From: JBCDAP01 sp038747915 | Lineage (GTDB): Bacteria; Planctomycetota; Phycisphaerae; Phycisphaerales; UBA1924 | Assembly (NCBI GenBank): GCA_038747915.1 | Contig: JBCDJJ010000121.1 | Span: 1-7,042, forward strand | Length of the DNA: 7,042 nt | Direction: 5' to 3' | Shown: positions 1 to 6,518 of the stretch, one piece after another | Position numbering within the stretch: position 1 is the first letter of the stretch | Layout of the letters: each line of letters begins with the position of its first letter | The notes under the pieces: generated by a model | Databases searched by the model: none | What the model was told of the DNA's origin: nothing | What the model saw: the letters and a program-made list of their open reading frames with translations, nothing else | Program-made: the position numbers and the translations under genes

Positions 1-2
1 GC

Positions 3-118
3 GCCGAGGGCGCGATCGACGCGTCGAACGTGCTCAAGCCCGCGCTCTCCCGCGGCGAGATCCAGTGCATCGGCGCCACGACGTTCGACGAGTACCGCAA
101 GTACATCGAGAAGGATGC

Positions 119-122
<4 letters not shown>
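3..122 (+). pseudogene. duplicated ClpC fragment on the + strand (artefact arm plus loop)
   Basis: Read from base 3, this fragment encodes about 40 residues of a ClpC D1 domain: the segment just after Walker B, starting AEGAIDASN, followed by GEIQCIGATTFDEYRKYIEK and then DAA. Everything up to base 77 duplicates what the main clpC copy encodes at 119-195. Bases 78-122 supply the next 15 or so residues of the true protein, which the minus-strand copy lacks because it runs into the fold-back. In ClpC relatives the text continues as LERRFQ. Here it instead turns into the reverse complement of itself. It is best read as real clpC sequence displaced by the fold-back, not as a second gene. Confidence 0.85.
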
Positions 123-1108
<986 letters not shown>

Positions 1109-1115
1109 GGCAAAT

Positions 1116-1119
1116 CTCC
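1116..1119 (-). promoter_or_regulatory. Shine-Dalgarno site of clpC
   Basis: On the minus strand GGAG lies seven bases before the ATG at 1108. This supports the chosen start of clpC. Confidence 0.75.
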
Positions 1120-1132
1120 AAAGGCGTGTGCG

Positions 1133-1151
1133 GGGTGTTCGCCGAACACCC
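1133..1151. promoter_or_regulatory. perfect 8-bp dyad in the clpC leader (operator or hairpin)
   Basis: GGGTGTTC-GCC-GAACACCC is a perfect inverted repeat with a 3-base centre, starting about 25 bases upstream of the clpC ATG and just before its SD site. It resembles none of the stress operators I know: not CIRCE (TTAGCACTC half-sites), not HAIR, not a CtsR site, and it is the reverse orientation of a LexA-type GAAC...GTTC box. It could be a repressor operator, or an RNA hairpin in the clpC 5' leader that affects translation. The dyad is seen directly; its role is inferred. Confidence 0.5.
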
Positions 1152-1216
1152 GCGGTCGGATGGGGTCAGCCACCGGGCACCCCGAATGTGCGCCCGCCTG
1201 ACTCGACCCCGCAGGA

Positions 1217-1222
1217 AGTATA
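1217..1222 (-). promoter_or_regulatory. candidate -10 element for clpC
   Basis: The minus strand reads TATACT here, a five-of-six match to TATAAT in an otherwise very GC-rich stretch. Transcription would begin near 1210 and give a leader of about 100 nt that contains the dyad at 1133-1151. No good -35 hexamer is found at 16-18 bp, so this is tentative. Confidence 0.33.
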
Positions 1223-1439
1223 GGTGTCCACTGTCGGCTTCCCGACGCCCAGGACACCAGGCCACATGTGCGAACCATGTGCCGAATCGCGCTATTGCAT
1301 CTCTTTGGGCAGATCGGCCGGTGCGTGTCCCCAATGCGGTAGAACGTGGAACATGGGCGTCAAACGCGGTTTCTGGTGTGAAGTGAAGTGTCGGTGCGTG
1401 CGCATGTGTCGCCCCTCAAGACGGTGCCCACGCCCGCCG

Positions 1440-3131
1440 ATGATCGGCAGACGTGGGCCGATGCCTGCCGGTGTGGCAGGTGTCGATGCGTGGCGCTGGC
1501 GGGGCATCGGTGCGTGCCTCCTGCTCGTGCTGAGCCAGGTTGTGGCGCCACTCGCCCACGCTCAGCGGCCCTCGCTCGGTCCTCAGCCGGTTGAACTCGC
1601 AGCGGAGCACGCCGTCGCTGTGCCCGGGATCCCCGCGCTCCTCACCCTCGCGCCCGCGGGTCGAGCCCCAGCGGCGGTCGAGCAGACGCTCTGGTGGCCC
1701 GCCGGGGTGCCGCCGGTGAGCTACGGCGCACGAAACGTCCCCGCCGATGTGCATTGGATCGGTGGTCGCGTGATTGTAAGAACAGGTTTGACAAGTGGTT
1801 GGCTCGGTCCGGTGCTGGAGTGGCGATCCGTGCCCCTTGATCAGGTGCTGAAGGCGCCCGATCCAACAGCGTTGCTCTCCGATGACGGCATCGGCTTCTG
1901 GATCATCCGGGTGGAGCTCCCGCCCGATCAGACGCGCGGGCTTCGGCTCCGCGTGGGTCGCCGGGCGGCGCCGGTGCATTGGCTCGCCCGGCCTCCTGAG
2001 CGTGTGCCGGTCTCGGGGTTGCCTCGGATTGATCTGAGCCTCGATGAGCGCGACGAGCTGCGACGCATGCTCGCGCCGCTCCGCGACGATCCGCTCCAGC
2101 GGTGGCGGCTCGAACTGCTCGCCGACCGCGTGCCGGCGGTGCGTGAACCGACCGGTGAGCCCGATCTGGTCCTCCGCCAGCTCGCTGCCCAGACCACCGC
2201 CCGGTGGCGGGCCGGGCTGGCCGAGCTGCACCGCCTCGACCCGGTGCTCGCGGAGTCGGTGATCGCGCGTCTGACCGCAGTGGTTCGTCTGCCGTGGGGC
2301 ACGGTGGTGCCGGGGTGGGCGAGCGAGGCGGCGTCGATCCGGACGCTGCTCAGCGCGCTGCTCGCGCGCGATCAGACCGAGCGCCGACTCATCGAGACCG
2401 CGCGGGCGTGGCTCCAGACCGAGCCGAGCGACCACGCCTGGATCATCGACGACGCGGCCGAGCACGGCTCGGCCCGGATCGGGATGGCCAACCTCGGCTC
2501 ACGCGTCGCGACGGTGGGGCTCAACGAGGGCGCCTCTTTGGTGGCGACCGCTCAGGTGGCACCGAGCACCGTCGTGGTGGTGGAATCGCCGGCCCCGGCG
2601 TCACTCGGTGTGGCTCGGCAGCCAAACGACGACCCGCTCGTGACTGCGCCGAGCTTCACGGTTCGCCCGCCCGGATTTGATGTCCGGGCGTTACGACCGG
2701 ATGCGACGCTGGTCCGGTGGCTCACAGGCGAGTCCGGATGGTTGCTCGGATCCGGCCGTGTCGCGGCGCACCTGCTGCGCTCGCCGGACGGCACACGGTG
2801 GCAGATCGCGATCGAGGCACGCGGCGAGGCGCCGGTCCGCCTCTGGCTCGGTCCGCGCGGGCGGACGCGGGCCCGATTGAGCCTGCACCCCAACGGCGTC
2901 CGCGAGGAACTGACCGATACACCCATCGGCGCCGCGGTGACGCGCGAGGGCGACCGCATCGTCACACTCGTCGAGTTCGAGCCCGCGTGGTCGGAGCCGG
3001 ACGGCTCGATCCTGGTGGCGATCGACCGCCGGGGCGACGCCCCGGGCGCGTGGCCTCGCCCGATGCTGCCCGGCCAGCCCGAGCCCGGTCGTGCCCGATT
3101 CGTTGCTCGGGGGTGGGCGGCCGATCCGTAG
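1440..3131 (+). CDS. secreted protein of unknown function
   Basis: I do not recognise this family. From the ATG at 1440 the product is 563 residues. It begins with a basic, Trp/Arg-containing N-region, then a hydrophobic core (GACLLLVLSQVVAPLA), then AHA|Q, a typical signal peptidase I site near residue 41, so the protein is probably exported. After the signal come a proline-rich beta-type region, a charged probably helical stretch around residues 190-330 with many Arg, Leu and Glu, and a beta-rich C-terminal part (about 450-540). The C-terminal part has the alternating pattern of a beta-sandwich, loosely like DOMON/CBM9-type folds, but this is only an impression. There are no transmembrane segments after the signal, no lipobox in the right place and no catalytic motif I can name. 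An ATG at 1461 is an equally possible start; neither has a clear SD. The TAG stop lies 21 bases from the rnc stop, and the two genes converge. Codon pattern and length make it a real gene. Confidence 0.8.
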   Translation: MIGRRGPMPAGVAGVDAWRWRGIGACLLLVLSQVVAPLAHAQRPSLGPQPVELAAEHAVAVPGIPALLTLAPAGRAPAAVEQTLWWPAGVPPVSYGARNVPADVHWIGGRVIVRTGLTSGWLGPVLEWRSVPLDQVLKAPDPTALLSDDGIGFWIIRVELPPDQTRGLRLRVGRRAAPVHWLARPPERVPVSGLPRIDLSLDERDELRRMLAPLRDDPLQRWRLELLADRVPAVREPTGEPDLVLRQLAAQTTARWRAGLAELHRLDPVLAESVIARLTAVVRLPWGTVVPGWASEAASIRTLLSALLARDQTERRLIETARAWLQTEPSDHAWIIDDAAEHGSARIGMANLGSRVATVGLNEGASLVATAQVAPSTVVVVESPAPASLGVARQPNDDPLVTAPSFTVRPPGFDVRALRPDATLVRWLTGESGWLLGSGRVAAHLLRSPDGTRWQIAIEARGEAPVRLWLGPRGRTRARLSLHPNGVREELTDTPIGAAVTREGDRIVTLVEFEPAWSEPDGSILVAIDRRGDAPGAWPRPMLPGQPEPGRARFVARGWAADP

Positions 3132-3152
3132 CCGCCCGGGTGCGGGACAGCG

Positions 3153-3944
3153 TCAGGCCGGCGCCTTGGCCGAGCCGTTGAGCGACGGATCGGGGTCGGC
3201 ATCGGTCTCGTCGGGGTCCGGTTCGACCACCACCGCGTTGCCATCGGCATCGCGCTCGATCACGCCGAGGGTCTCGAGTGTGGCCAGCGCGGCGGCCTGT
3301 TCGGCCTGCTTCTTGGAGCTGGCCCACCGCGACGGGTATCGCTCGCTGCCCATCTCGACCGCGACCTCGAAGCACTTGGCGTGGTCGGGGCCCTTCTCGT
3401 CGAGGATGGCGTAGGTCGGCTGAAGGTCGAGCACGTTCTGCGCGTGTTGTTGAAGCACGCTCTTGAAATTCTGCTGATGGCCGGAGCGGTGGGCTTGGTC
3501 GATGTGCCGCTCGAGGAGTGGGATCAGGAACTCGCGTGCGCCATCGATGCCGCGTTCGAGCCAGATGGCGCCGACGATCGATTCGAGGACCGCTGCTGCG
3601 AGCGAACTGGGCAGGGCCTGACGCGTCTTCATGCCCTTGCCGAGCGCGATCAGTTTGTGCAGTCCGAGTTCGCTCGCGATGGTCGCGCACATCCTGCGGC
3701 TCACGGCGGTGGACTTGATCTTGGTGAGGTCGCCCTCGAGCAGGTCTGGGAACTGGTGGAAGAGGTGCTCGCACACGATCATCCCGAGCGCCGCATCGCC
3801 CAGGAACTCCAGGCGTTCGTTGGACTCGAGCCGATCGTCGGCGATCGACGCGTGGGTGAGCGCCTGGGCCAGGATGTCTTTGTTGCGGAATTCGAACCCG
3901 ACGATCGCCTCTGCTTGGCGAAGGTACTCATCCGGGACGGTCAT
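3153..3944 (-). CDS. rnc: ribonuclease III
   Basis: RNase III cleaves double-stranded RNA and matures rRNA precursors, acting as a cytoplasmic homodimer with Mg2+. The 263-residue product has the nuclease domain at about 7-150, with the signature NERLEFLGD at 42-50 (Glu43, Glu46 and Asp50 match E. coli Glu38, Glu41 and Asp45). EGDLTKIKS follows at 70-78. The second metal-binding helix reads LAAAVLESIVGAIWLE, where Glu121 matches E. coli Glu117 but the Asp114 position is Ala118. The dsRNA-binding domain is at about 158-228, ending in the conserved SSKKQAEQAAA helix (209-219). After it comes an acidic tail of about 35 residues rich in Asp/Pro (EPDPDETDADPDP), which is longer than usual. The ATG at 3944 has a weak GGGGA eight bases upstream (3953-3957). 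The gene stands alone, convergent with the secreted-protein gene and divergent from rpmH. Confidence 0.95.
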   Translation of the reverse strand: MTVPDEYLRQAEAIVGFEFRNKDILAQALTHASIADDRLESNERLEFLGDAALGMIVCEHLFHQFPDLLEGDLTKIKSTAVSRRMCATIASELGLHKLIALGKGMKTRQALPSSLAAAVLESIVGAIWLERGIDGAREFLIPLLERHIDQAHRSGHQQNFKSVLQQHAQNVLDLQPTYAILDEKGPDHAKCFEVAVEMGSERYPSRWASSKKQAEQAAALATLETLGVIERDADGNAVVVEPDPDETDADPDPSLNGSAKAPA

Positions 3945-4109
3945 GCACAGAGTCCCCGCGTTGTTGCCCGCCGGGTGGGCGCACCGGCGTGCTCGTCACA
4001 GACGCGTCGGGCAAGCCAACGACCGGGCCGGCGGTTCGTGACGGCCCCACGGGGCCACTCCGAAGTCCGGGCACGGGCGTGGCTTGGCTGACGCGGCCAA
4101 ACCAAGGGC

Positions 4110-4128
4110 GGCGGGGACCGACCCCGCC
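4110..4128. repeat. 7-bp GC hairpin in the rnc-rpmH intergenic region
   Basis: GGCGGGG-ACCGA-CCCCGCC forms a perfect seven-pair stem with a five-base loop. No T-run follows on either strand, so it does not look like an intrinsic terminator. It could be a structured leader or an operator; nothing in the sequence decides. Confidence 0.45.
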
Positions 4129-4242
4129 AATCCAAACCTACACCCGCAAATCTACATCGGCCAAGGCCGGGTCTGGAATTCGGTGCGTGTGCCCGGATTC
4201 TGCCGCGGTGGTCGGTCTCTGGTCGTCGGGTGGGCGGGGCGA

Positions 4243-4248
4243 TATCAT
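4243..4248 (+). promoter_or_regulatory. weak -10-like element upstream of rpmH
   Basis: TATCAT within GATATCAT stands out as the only AT-rich hexamer between the GC hairpin and rpmH. The -35 position at 17 bp reads TGGTCG, a poor match. If used, it would give an rpmH leader of about 70 nt. Confidence 0.25.
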
Positions 4249-4314
4249 CTTCGCCTTCCGCGCGGGTGGGTCGCGCGGTCGCCGATTCTGGATCCCCCTG
4301 CGCCTTTTTCCGCT

Positions 4315-4318
4315 GGAG
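4315..4318 (+). promoter_or_regulatory. Shine-Dalgarno site of rpmH
   Basis: GGAG lies seven bases before the ATG at 4326, and 13 bases before the next in-frame ATG at 4332. This favours the 4326 start. Confidence 0.7.
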
Positions 4319-4325
4319 CCTCTCC

Positions 4326-4472
4326 ATGGCCATGCACTACCCCCGTCGCAACTCTCGCATCAAGCGCAAGCGGAGCATCGGCTTCCGGGCCCGGATGCGG
4401 ACCAAGAGCGGCCGCAAGATCATCAACGCGAAACGCCGCCGCGGCAGCCGGATCAACGTCGCGGATAAGTGA
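4326..4472 (+). CDS. rpmH: 50S ribosomal protein L34
   Basis: L34 is a small, very basic protein of the large ribosomal subunit. The 48-residue product contains the family core: KRKRSIGFRARMRTKSGRK (residues 14-32) followed by IINAKRRRGSR, matching the usual GFRARM-T-(N/K)GRK...RR(A/R)KGR pattern and length. The N-terminus (MAMHYPRRNSRIKRK) differs from the common MKRTYQPS form. The start at 4326 is set by the GGAG seven bases upstream. rpmH usually precedes rnpA near dnaA; here no rnpA follows, and sucC starts 120 bases downstream on the same strand. Confidence is high despite the size because the central motif is distinctive. Confidence 0.93.
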   Translation: MAMHYPRRNSRIKRKRSIGFRARMRTKSGRKIINAKRRRGSRINVADK

Positions 4473-4592
4473 GCCATCTTCGGTTCGCTATCTGCGCGAG
4501 GCGAGACTTCTCGTGTTCGTGATCTCGTGGCGCCGCGTGATCGGTCGATAGACTCGCCATAGTTCCCTCAACCGATCCCGAGGCGCCCATCG
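4473..4592 (+). other. rpmH-sucC intergenic spacer
   Basis: This 120-base spacer is long enough to hold a separate sucC promoter. A small CGAG-ACTT-CTCG stem (4502-4513) lacks a T-run and is not a convincing terminator. I see no clear -35/-10 pair. Whether sucC is co-transcribed with rpmH cannot be decided from the sequence. Confidence 0.4.
4580..4583 (+). promoter_or_regulatory. Shine-Dalgarno site of sucC
   Basis: GAGG lies nine bases before the ATG at 4593, consistent with that start and with the standard MKIYEYQA N-terminus of the family. Confidence 0.6.
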
Positions 4593-5813
4593 ATGAAAAT
4601 TTACGAGTACCAAGCGCGCGACCTGCTATCCGAAACCGGCATCCCGGTGCCCGCCGGCACGGTGATCACCGATGCAGCTCAGGCATCGGCTACTTACACG
4701 CAGGTCGTGACCGACGCGGGACTCGGCGATGGCGGCCTCGCGGTCGTCAAGGCGCAGGTACACGCCGGGGGCCGCGGCAAGGCGGGCTTCGTCAAGCTCG
4801 TTCGGTCGGCGGACGAGGCTCGTGATGCAGCCGAGTTCATGCTCTCCAACCGCATGGTGAGCGTGCAGACGGGGCCGGATGGACTCGACGTCACCACGCT
4901 GCTCATCGCAGCGGGCGTGGAGATCGCCAAGGAGTACTACCTGGCGATCACGACCGACCGCGCGCGCATGCGGAACGTGCTGATCGCCTCGGCTGAGGGT
5001 GGTGTGGAGATCGAGGAGGTCGCCGAGCGGAACCCGAGCGCGATCCTCAAGGAACCGATCGAGCCGACGACCGGCCTGCAGCCGCACCAGGCGCGCCGCC
5101 TGGCCTTCGACCTCGGGTTCACCGGCAAGCAGATCAACCAGGCCGGGTCGATCATGCTCAAGCTCGCGGAGCTGTTCGAGGCGAAGGACTGCACGCTCGC
5201 GGAGATCAACCCGCTGATCGTCACGGCGCCCACCGCCGACTTCCCCGATGGGCAGGTGATGGCGATCGACGCGAAGTTCGACTTCGACGACAATGCGCTG
5301 TTCCGTCAGAAAGACCTGCAGGCCCTGTACGACCCCGCTGAGGACAACCCAAACGAGATCCGTGCCCACGATGCCGGCCTGAGCTATATCCAGCTCGAGG
5401 GTAACATCGGGTGTCTGGTGAACGGCGCCGGCCTTGCGATGGCCACGATGGACATCATCAAGCACGAGGGCGGCGAGCCGGCGAACTTCCTCGATGTCGG
5501 TGGTGGTGCCAAGGAAGAGGCCGTGACCGAGGCCTTTCGCATCATCCTGAGCGACAGCGCGGTCAAGGGTGTGCTGGTCAACATCTTCGGTGGGATCATG
5601 CGGTGCGATGTGATCGCGCACGCGGTGGTGAACGCGGCGAAGGAGGTCGGCTTCGAGGTGCCGCTCGTGGTGCGGCTCGAGGGGACGAACGTCGACGAGG
5701 GCAAGGCCATCCTCGCCGCCGCCCAGGCCGACATCCCGACGATGCAGGCGGCGGACGACCTCGCGGAGGCGGCCAAGAAGGTGGTCGAGGCGGTATCGGC
5801 TCAGCCGGCGTAA
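4593..5813 (+). CDS. sucC: succinyl-CoA synthetase (ADP-forming) beta subunit
   Basis: SucC is the nucleotide-binding subunit of succinyl-CoA synthetase, which interconverts succinyl-CoA and succinate with ATP or GTP formation in the TCA cycle; it works with SucD in the cytoplasm. The product is 406 residues, slightly longer than the usual 385-400. The N-terminal ATP-grasp domain begins MKIYEYQARDLL and contains VKAQVHAGGRGKAG (52-65). The Mg-nucleotide site AEINPL is at 203-208 (Glu204, Asn206), followed by DAKFDFDDNALFRQ. The C-terminal CoA-ligase-type domain has GNIGCLVNGAGLAM (270-283), FLDVGGGA, FGGIMRCD (332-339) and VRLEGTN. All key motifs are intact. A Pro/Asp-containing insertion (VTAPTADFPDGQ) after AEINPL accounts for some of the extra length. 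No sucD follows: the next gene converges and overlaps the last 13 bases. Confidence 0.97.
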   Translation: MKIYEYQARDLLSETGIPVPAGTVITDAAQASATYTQVVTDAGLGDGGLAVVKAQVHAGGRGKAGFVKLVRSADEARDAAEFMLSNRMVSVQTGPDGLDVTTLLIAAGVEIAKEYYLAITTDRARMRNVLIASAEGGVEIEEVAERNPSAILKEPIEPTTGLQPHQARRLAFDLGFTGKQINQAGSIMLKLAELFEAKDCTLAEINPLIVTAPTADFPDGQVMAIDAKFDFDDNALFRQKDLQALYDPAEDNPNEIRAHDAGLSYIQLEGNIGCLVNGAGLAMATMDIIKHEGGEPANFLDVGGGAKEEAVTEAFRIILSDSAVKGVLVNIFGGIMRCDVIAHAVVNAAKEVGFEVPLVVRLEGTNVDEGKAILAAAQADIPTMQAADDLAEAAKKVVEAVSAQPA

Positions 5814-6331
5814 CGCACCGGCGGGGCCTCGTCGAAGCTGAACCAGATGCTCAGCGCCGCATCGTCGGGGTCTTCGCTCGGCGTGATCACCGAGGTATCG
5901 AGCATGAGCCGGAGCGAGCGAAGCGTGAGCCCCGCGGAGATCAGCTGCATCTCGTCTCGCGGGTACCCGTCGCCCAGCACCAGGCCCGCGATCAGCCAGA
6001 TCGGCGTCACCAGATCGTGATCGTCACCGATCAGCAGCACGCGGTTGAGCCGCGCCGCATGCCCGCCGTCGAGCGACACGCCGATGCCGGTGAGCTGGGG
6101 CAGCGGCCGACCGTCGCTCGGGTGCGCCTCGGCGATGAGCTCGACGGCGTGGTGCCGCACAATGTGCCCCGCGGACCGGCTCGGCAGGTGCGAGCTCAGG
6201 AGCGCCCGCGCGTCCACGGTCGAGGGGTGGTGAGTGAACTCGGCGACCAGGCCGCCGCGGCCCAGGGAGAAGACCAGCGACGTCGGGTGGGTTCGATCAC
6301 GGGTGAGTTCGAGGGCTTTTCGATTGAGCAC
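5801..6331 (-). CDS. hypothetical protein overlapping the sucC 3' end
   Basis: I do not recognise this protein. From the GTG at 6331 it has 176 residues; the frame is also open to a GTG at 6394 (197 residues). I prefer 6331 because GGAGG lies five bases before it, while 6394 has no SD. The text looks like a folded soluble protein with no signal peptide and no transmembrane segment. Visible segments include SLVFSLGRGGLVAEFTHHPS, a His-rich HIVRHHAVELIAEAHPS, LTGIGVSLDGGHAARLN, RVLLIGDDHDLVTPIWLIAG and a C-terminal beta-like DDAALSIWFSFDEAP. No catalytic motif is obvious. Its TGA (5801-5803) lies inside the sucC coding end, giving a 13-bp tail-to-tail overlap. It diverges from the thioesterase gene across about 190 bases, so the two may share control. 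Confidence 0.7.
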   Translation of the reverse strand: MLNRKALELTRDRTHPTSLVFSLGRGGLVAEFTHHPSTVDARALLSSHLPSRSAGHIVRHHAVELIAEAHPSDGRPLPQLTGIGVSLDGGHAARLNRVLLIGDDHDLVTPIWLIAGLVLGDGYPRDEMQLISAGLTLRSLRLMLDTSVITPSEDPDDAALSIWFSFDEAPPVRYAG

Positions 6332-6336
6332 GGCAG

Positions 6337-6341
6337 CCTCC
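6337..6341 (-). promoter_or_regulatory. Shine-Dalgarno site deciding the start of the 5801-6331 gene
   Basis: GGAGG on the minus strand lies five bases before a GTG (6331). It is the best SD sequence in the window, and it argues against the longer GTG start at 6394. Confidence 0.6.
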
Positions 6342-6472
6342 GTTGCGTCCGCGTGTGCGGGTGTATTCGCTCGCAAGGTGTTGAAGGTGCGCACCCCGGG
6401 CGTGGCGAAGTGTCAACGCTGCGGGTGAAACGGCAGAGTCACCGTCCTTTCACACCCCGTCTGCGGCCTGTG

Positions 6473-6502
6473 CCGATCGGGCGATCGAGCGAACCCGATC
6501 GG
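6473..6502. promoter_or_regulatory. 9-bp inverted repeat, candidate operator of the thioesterase promoter
   Basis: CCGATCGGG (6473-6481) and CCCGATCGG (6494-6502) form a perfect 9-bp inverted repeat with a 12-base spacer. Each arm contains the self-complementary CCGATCGG, and the two centres are 22 bp apart, two helical turns. A further CGATCG (6482-6487) sits in the spacer. The right arm directly abuts the TG of the extended -10 at 6503-6511, so a bound protein would cover the -35 region. The repeat is seen directly; the regulatory role is inferred. Confidence 0.45.
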
Positions 6503-6511
6503 TGCTAGGCT
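6503..6511 (+). promoter_or_regulatory. extended -10 promoter, predicted leaderless start
   Basis: TG-C-TAGGCT forms an extended -10 whose hexamer (6506-6511) ends seven bases before the ATG at 6519. A start point 7-8 bases downstream would fall on or just before that ATG. No SD sequence precedes the gene. Together these suggest a leaderless mRNA. No good -35 is present, as is common with extended -10 promoters. Confidence 0.38.
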
Positions 6512-6518
6512 CGCCCGC

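Larger units (their letters stand above)
1109..1439. other. divergent intergenic region between clpC and the secreted-protein gene
   Basis: About 330 bases hold the clpC SD, the dyad at 1133-1151 and a candidate clpC -10 at 1217-1222. The frame of the downstream gene is open back to a GTG at 1224. The extra 72 codons use codons rare elsewhere in the window (AGA, AGG, AAA, TTG), and the encoded text is Cys-rich and placed before a signal peptide, so I treat it as non-coding. A second inverted pair, GGTGTCC (1223-1229) and GGACACC (1252-1258), resembles the half-site of the clpC dyad. I found no RNA gene here. Confidence 0.6.
3945..4325. other. non-coding divergent region between rnc and rpmH
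   Basis: About 380 bases separate the rnc and rpmH starts. Open frames here are chance GC-rich ones with no recognisable protein. The region contains a bulged hairpin close to rnc (3969-3989, CGCCGG...CCGGCG), a strong GC stem at 4110-4128, a smaller nested stem TTGGC/GCCAA (4084-4088 and 4096-4100), and a weak -10-like TATCAT before rpmH. I looked for tRNA, SRP RNA, tmRNA and RNase P RNA signatures and found none. Confidence 0.5.

Noticed and set aside
1133..1151. LexA/SOS box at the clpC dyad
   Set aside because: LexA-type boxes read GAAC...GTTC; here the order is GTTC...GAAC with a 3-base centre, so the resemblance is only to the half-site letters.
1224..1439. 72-codon N-terminal extension of the secreted protein, with two CxxC pairs resembling a zinc ribbon
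   Set aside because: Codon use is unlike the rest of the window, there is no SD before the GTG at 1224, and a Cys-rich cytoplasmic domain in front of a cleavable signal peptide makes little sense.
4626..5621. 331-residue minus-strand open frame opposite sucC
   Set aside because: It is fully antisense to a gene with all its family motifs intact, and its composition is that of a mirror frame.
6411..6416. Perfect TTGACA -35 on the minus strand upstream of the 5801-6331 gene
   Set aside because: The hexamers at 16-18 bp spacing (for example TGCGCA) do not resemble a -10, so I do not call a promoter from the -35 alone.
5411..6508. 365-residue + strand open frame
   Set aside because: It is out of frame with sucC and antisense to the next gene; the product is Arg/Gly-rich low-complexity text typical of GC-rich shadow frames.
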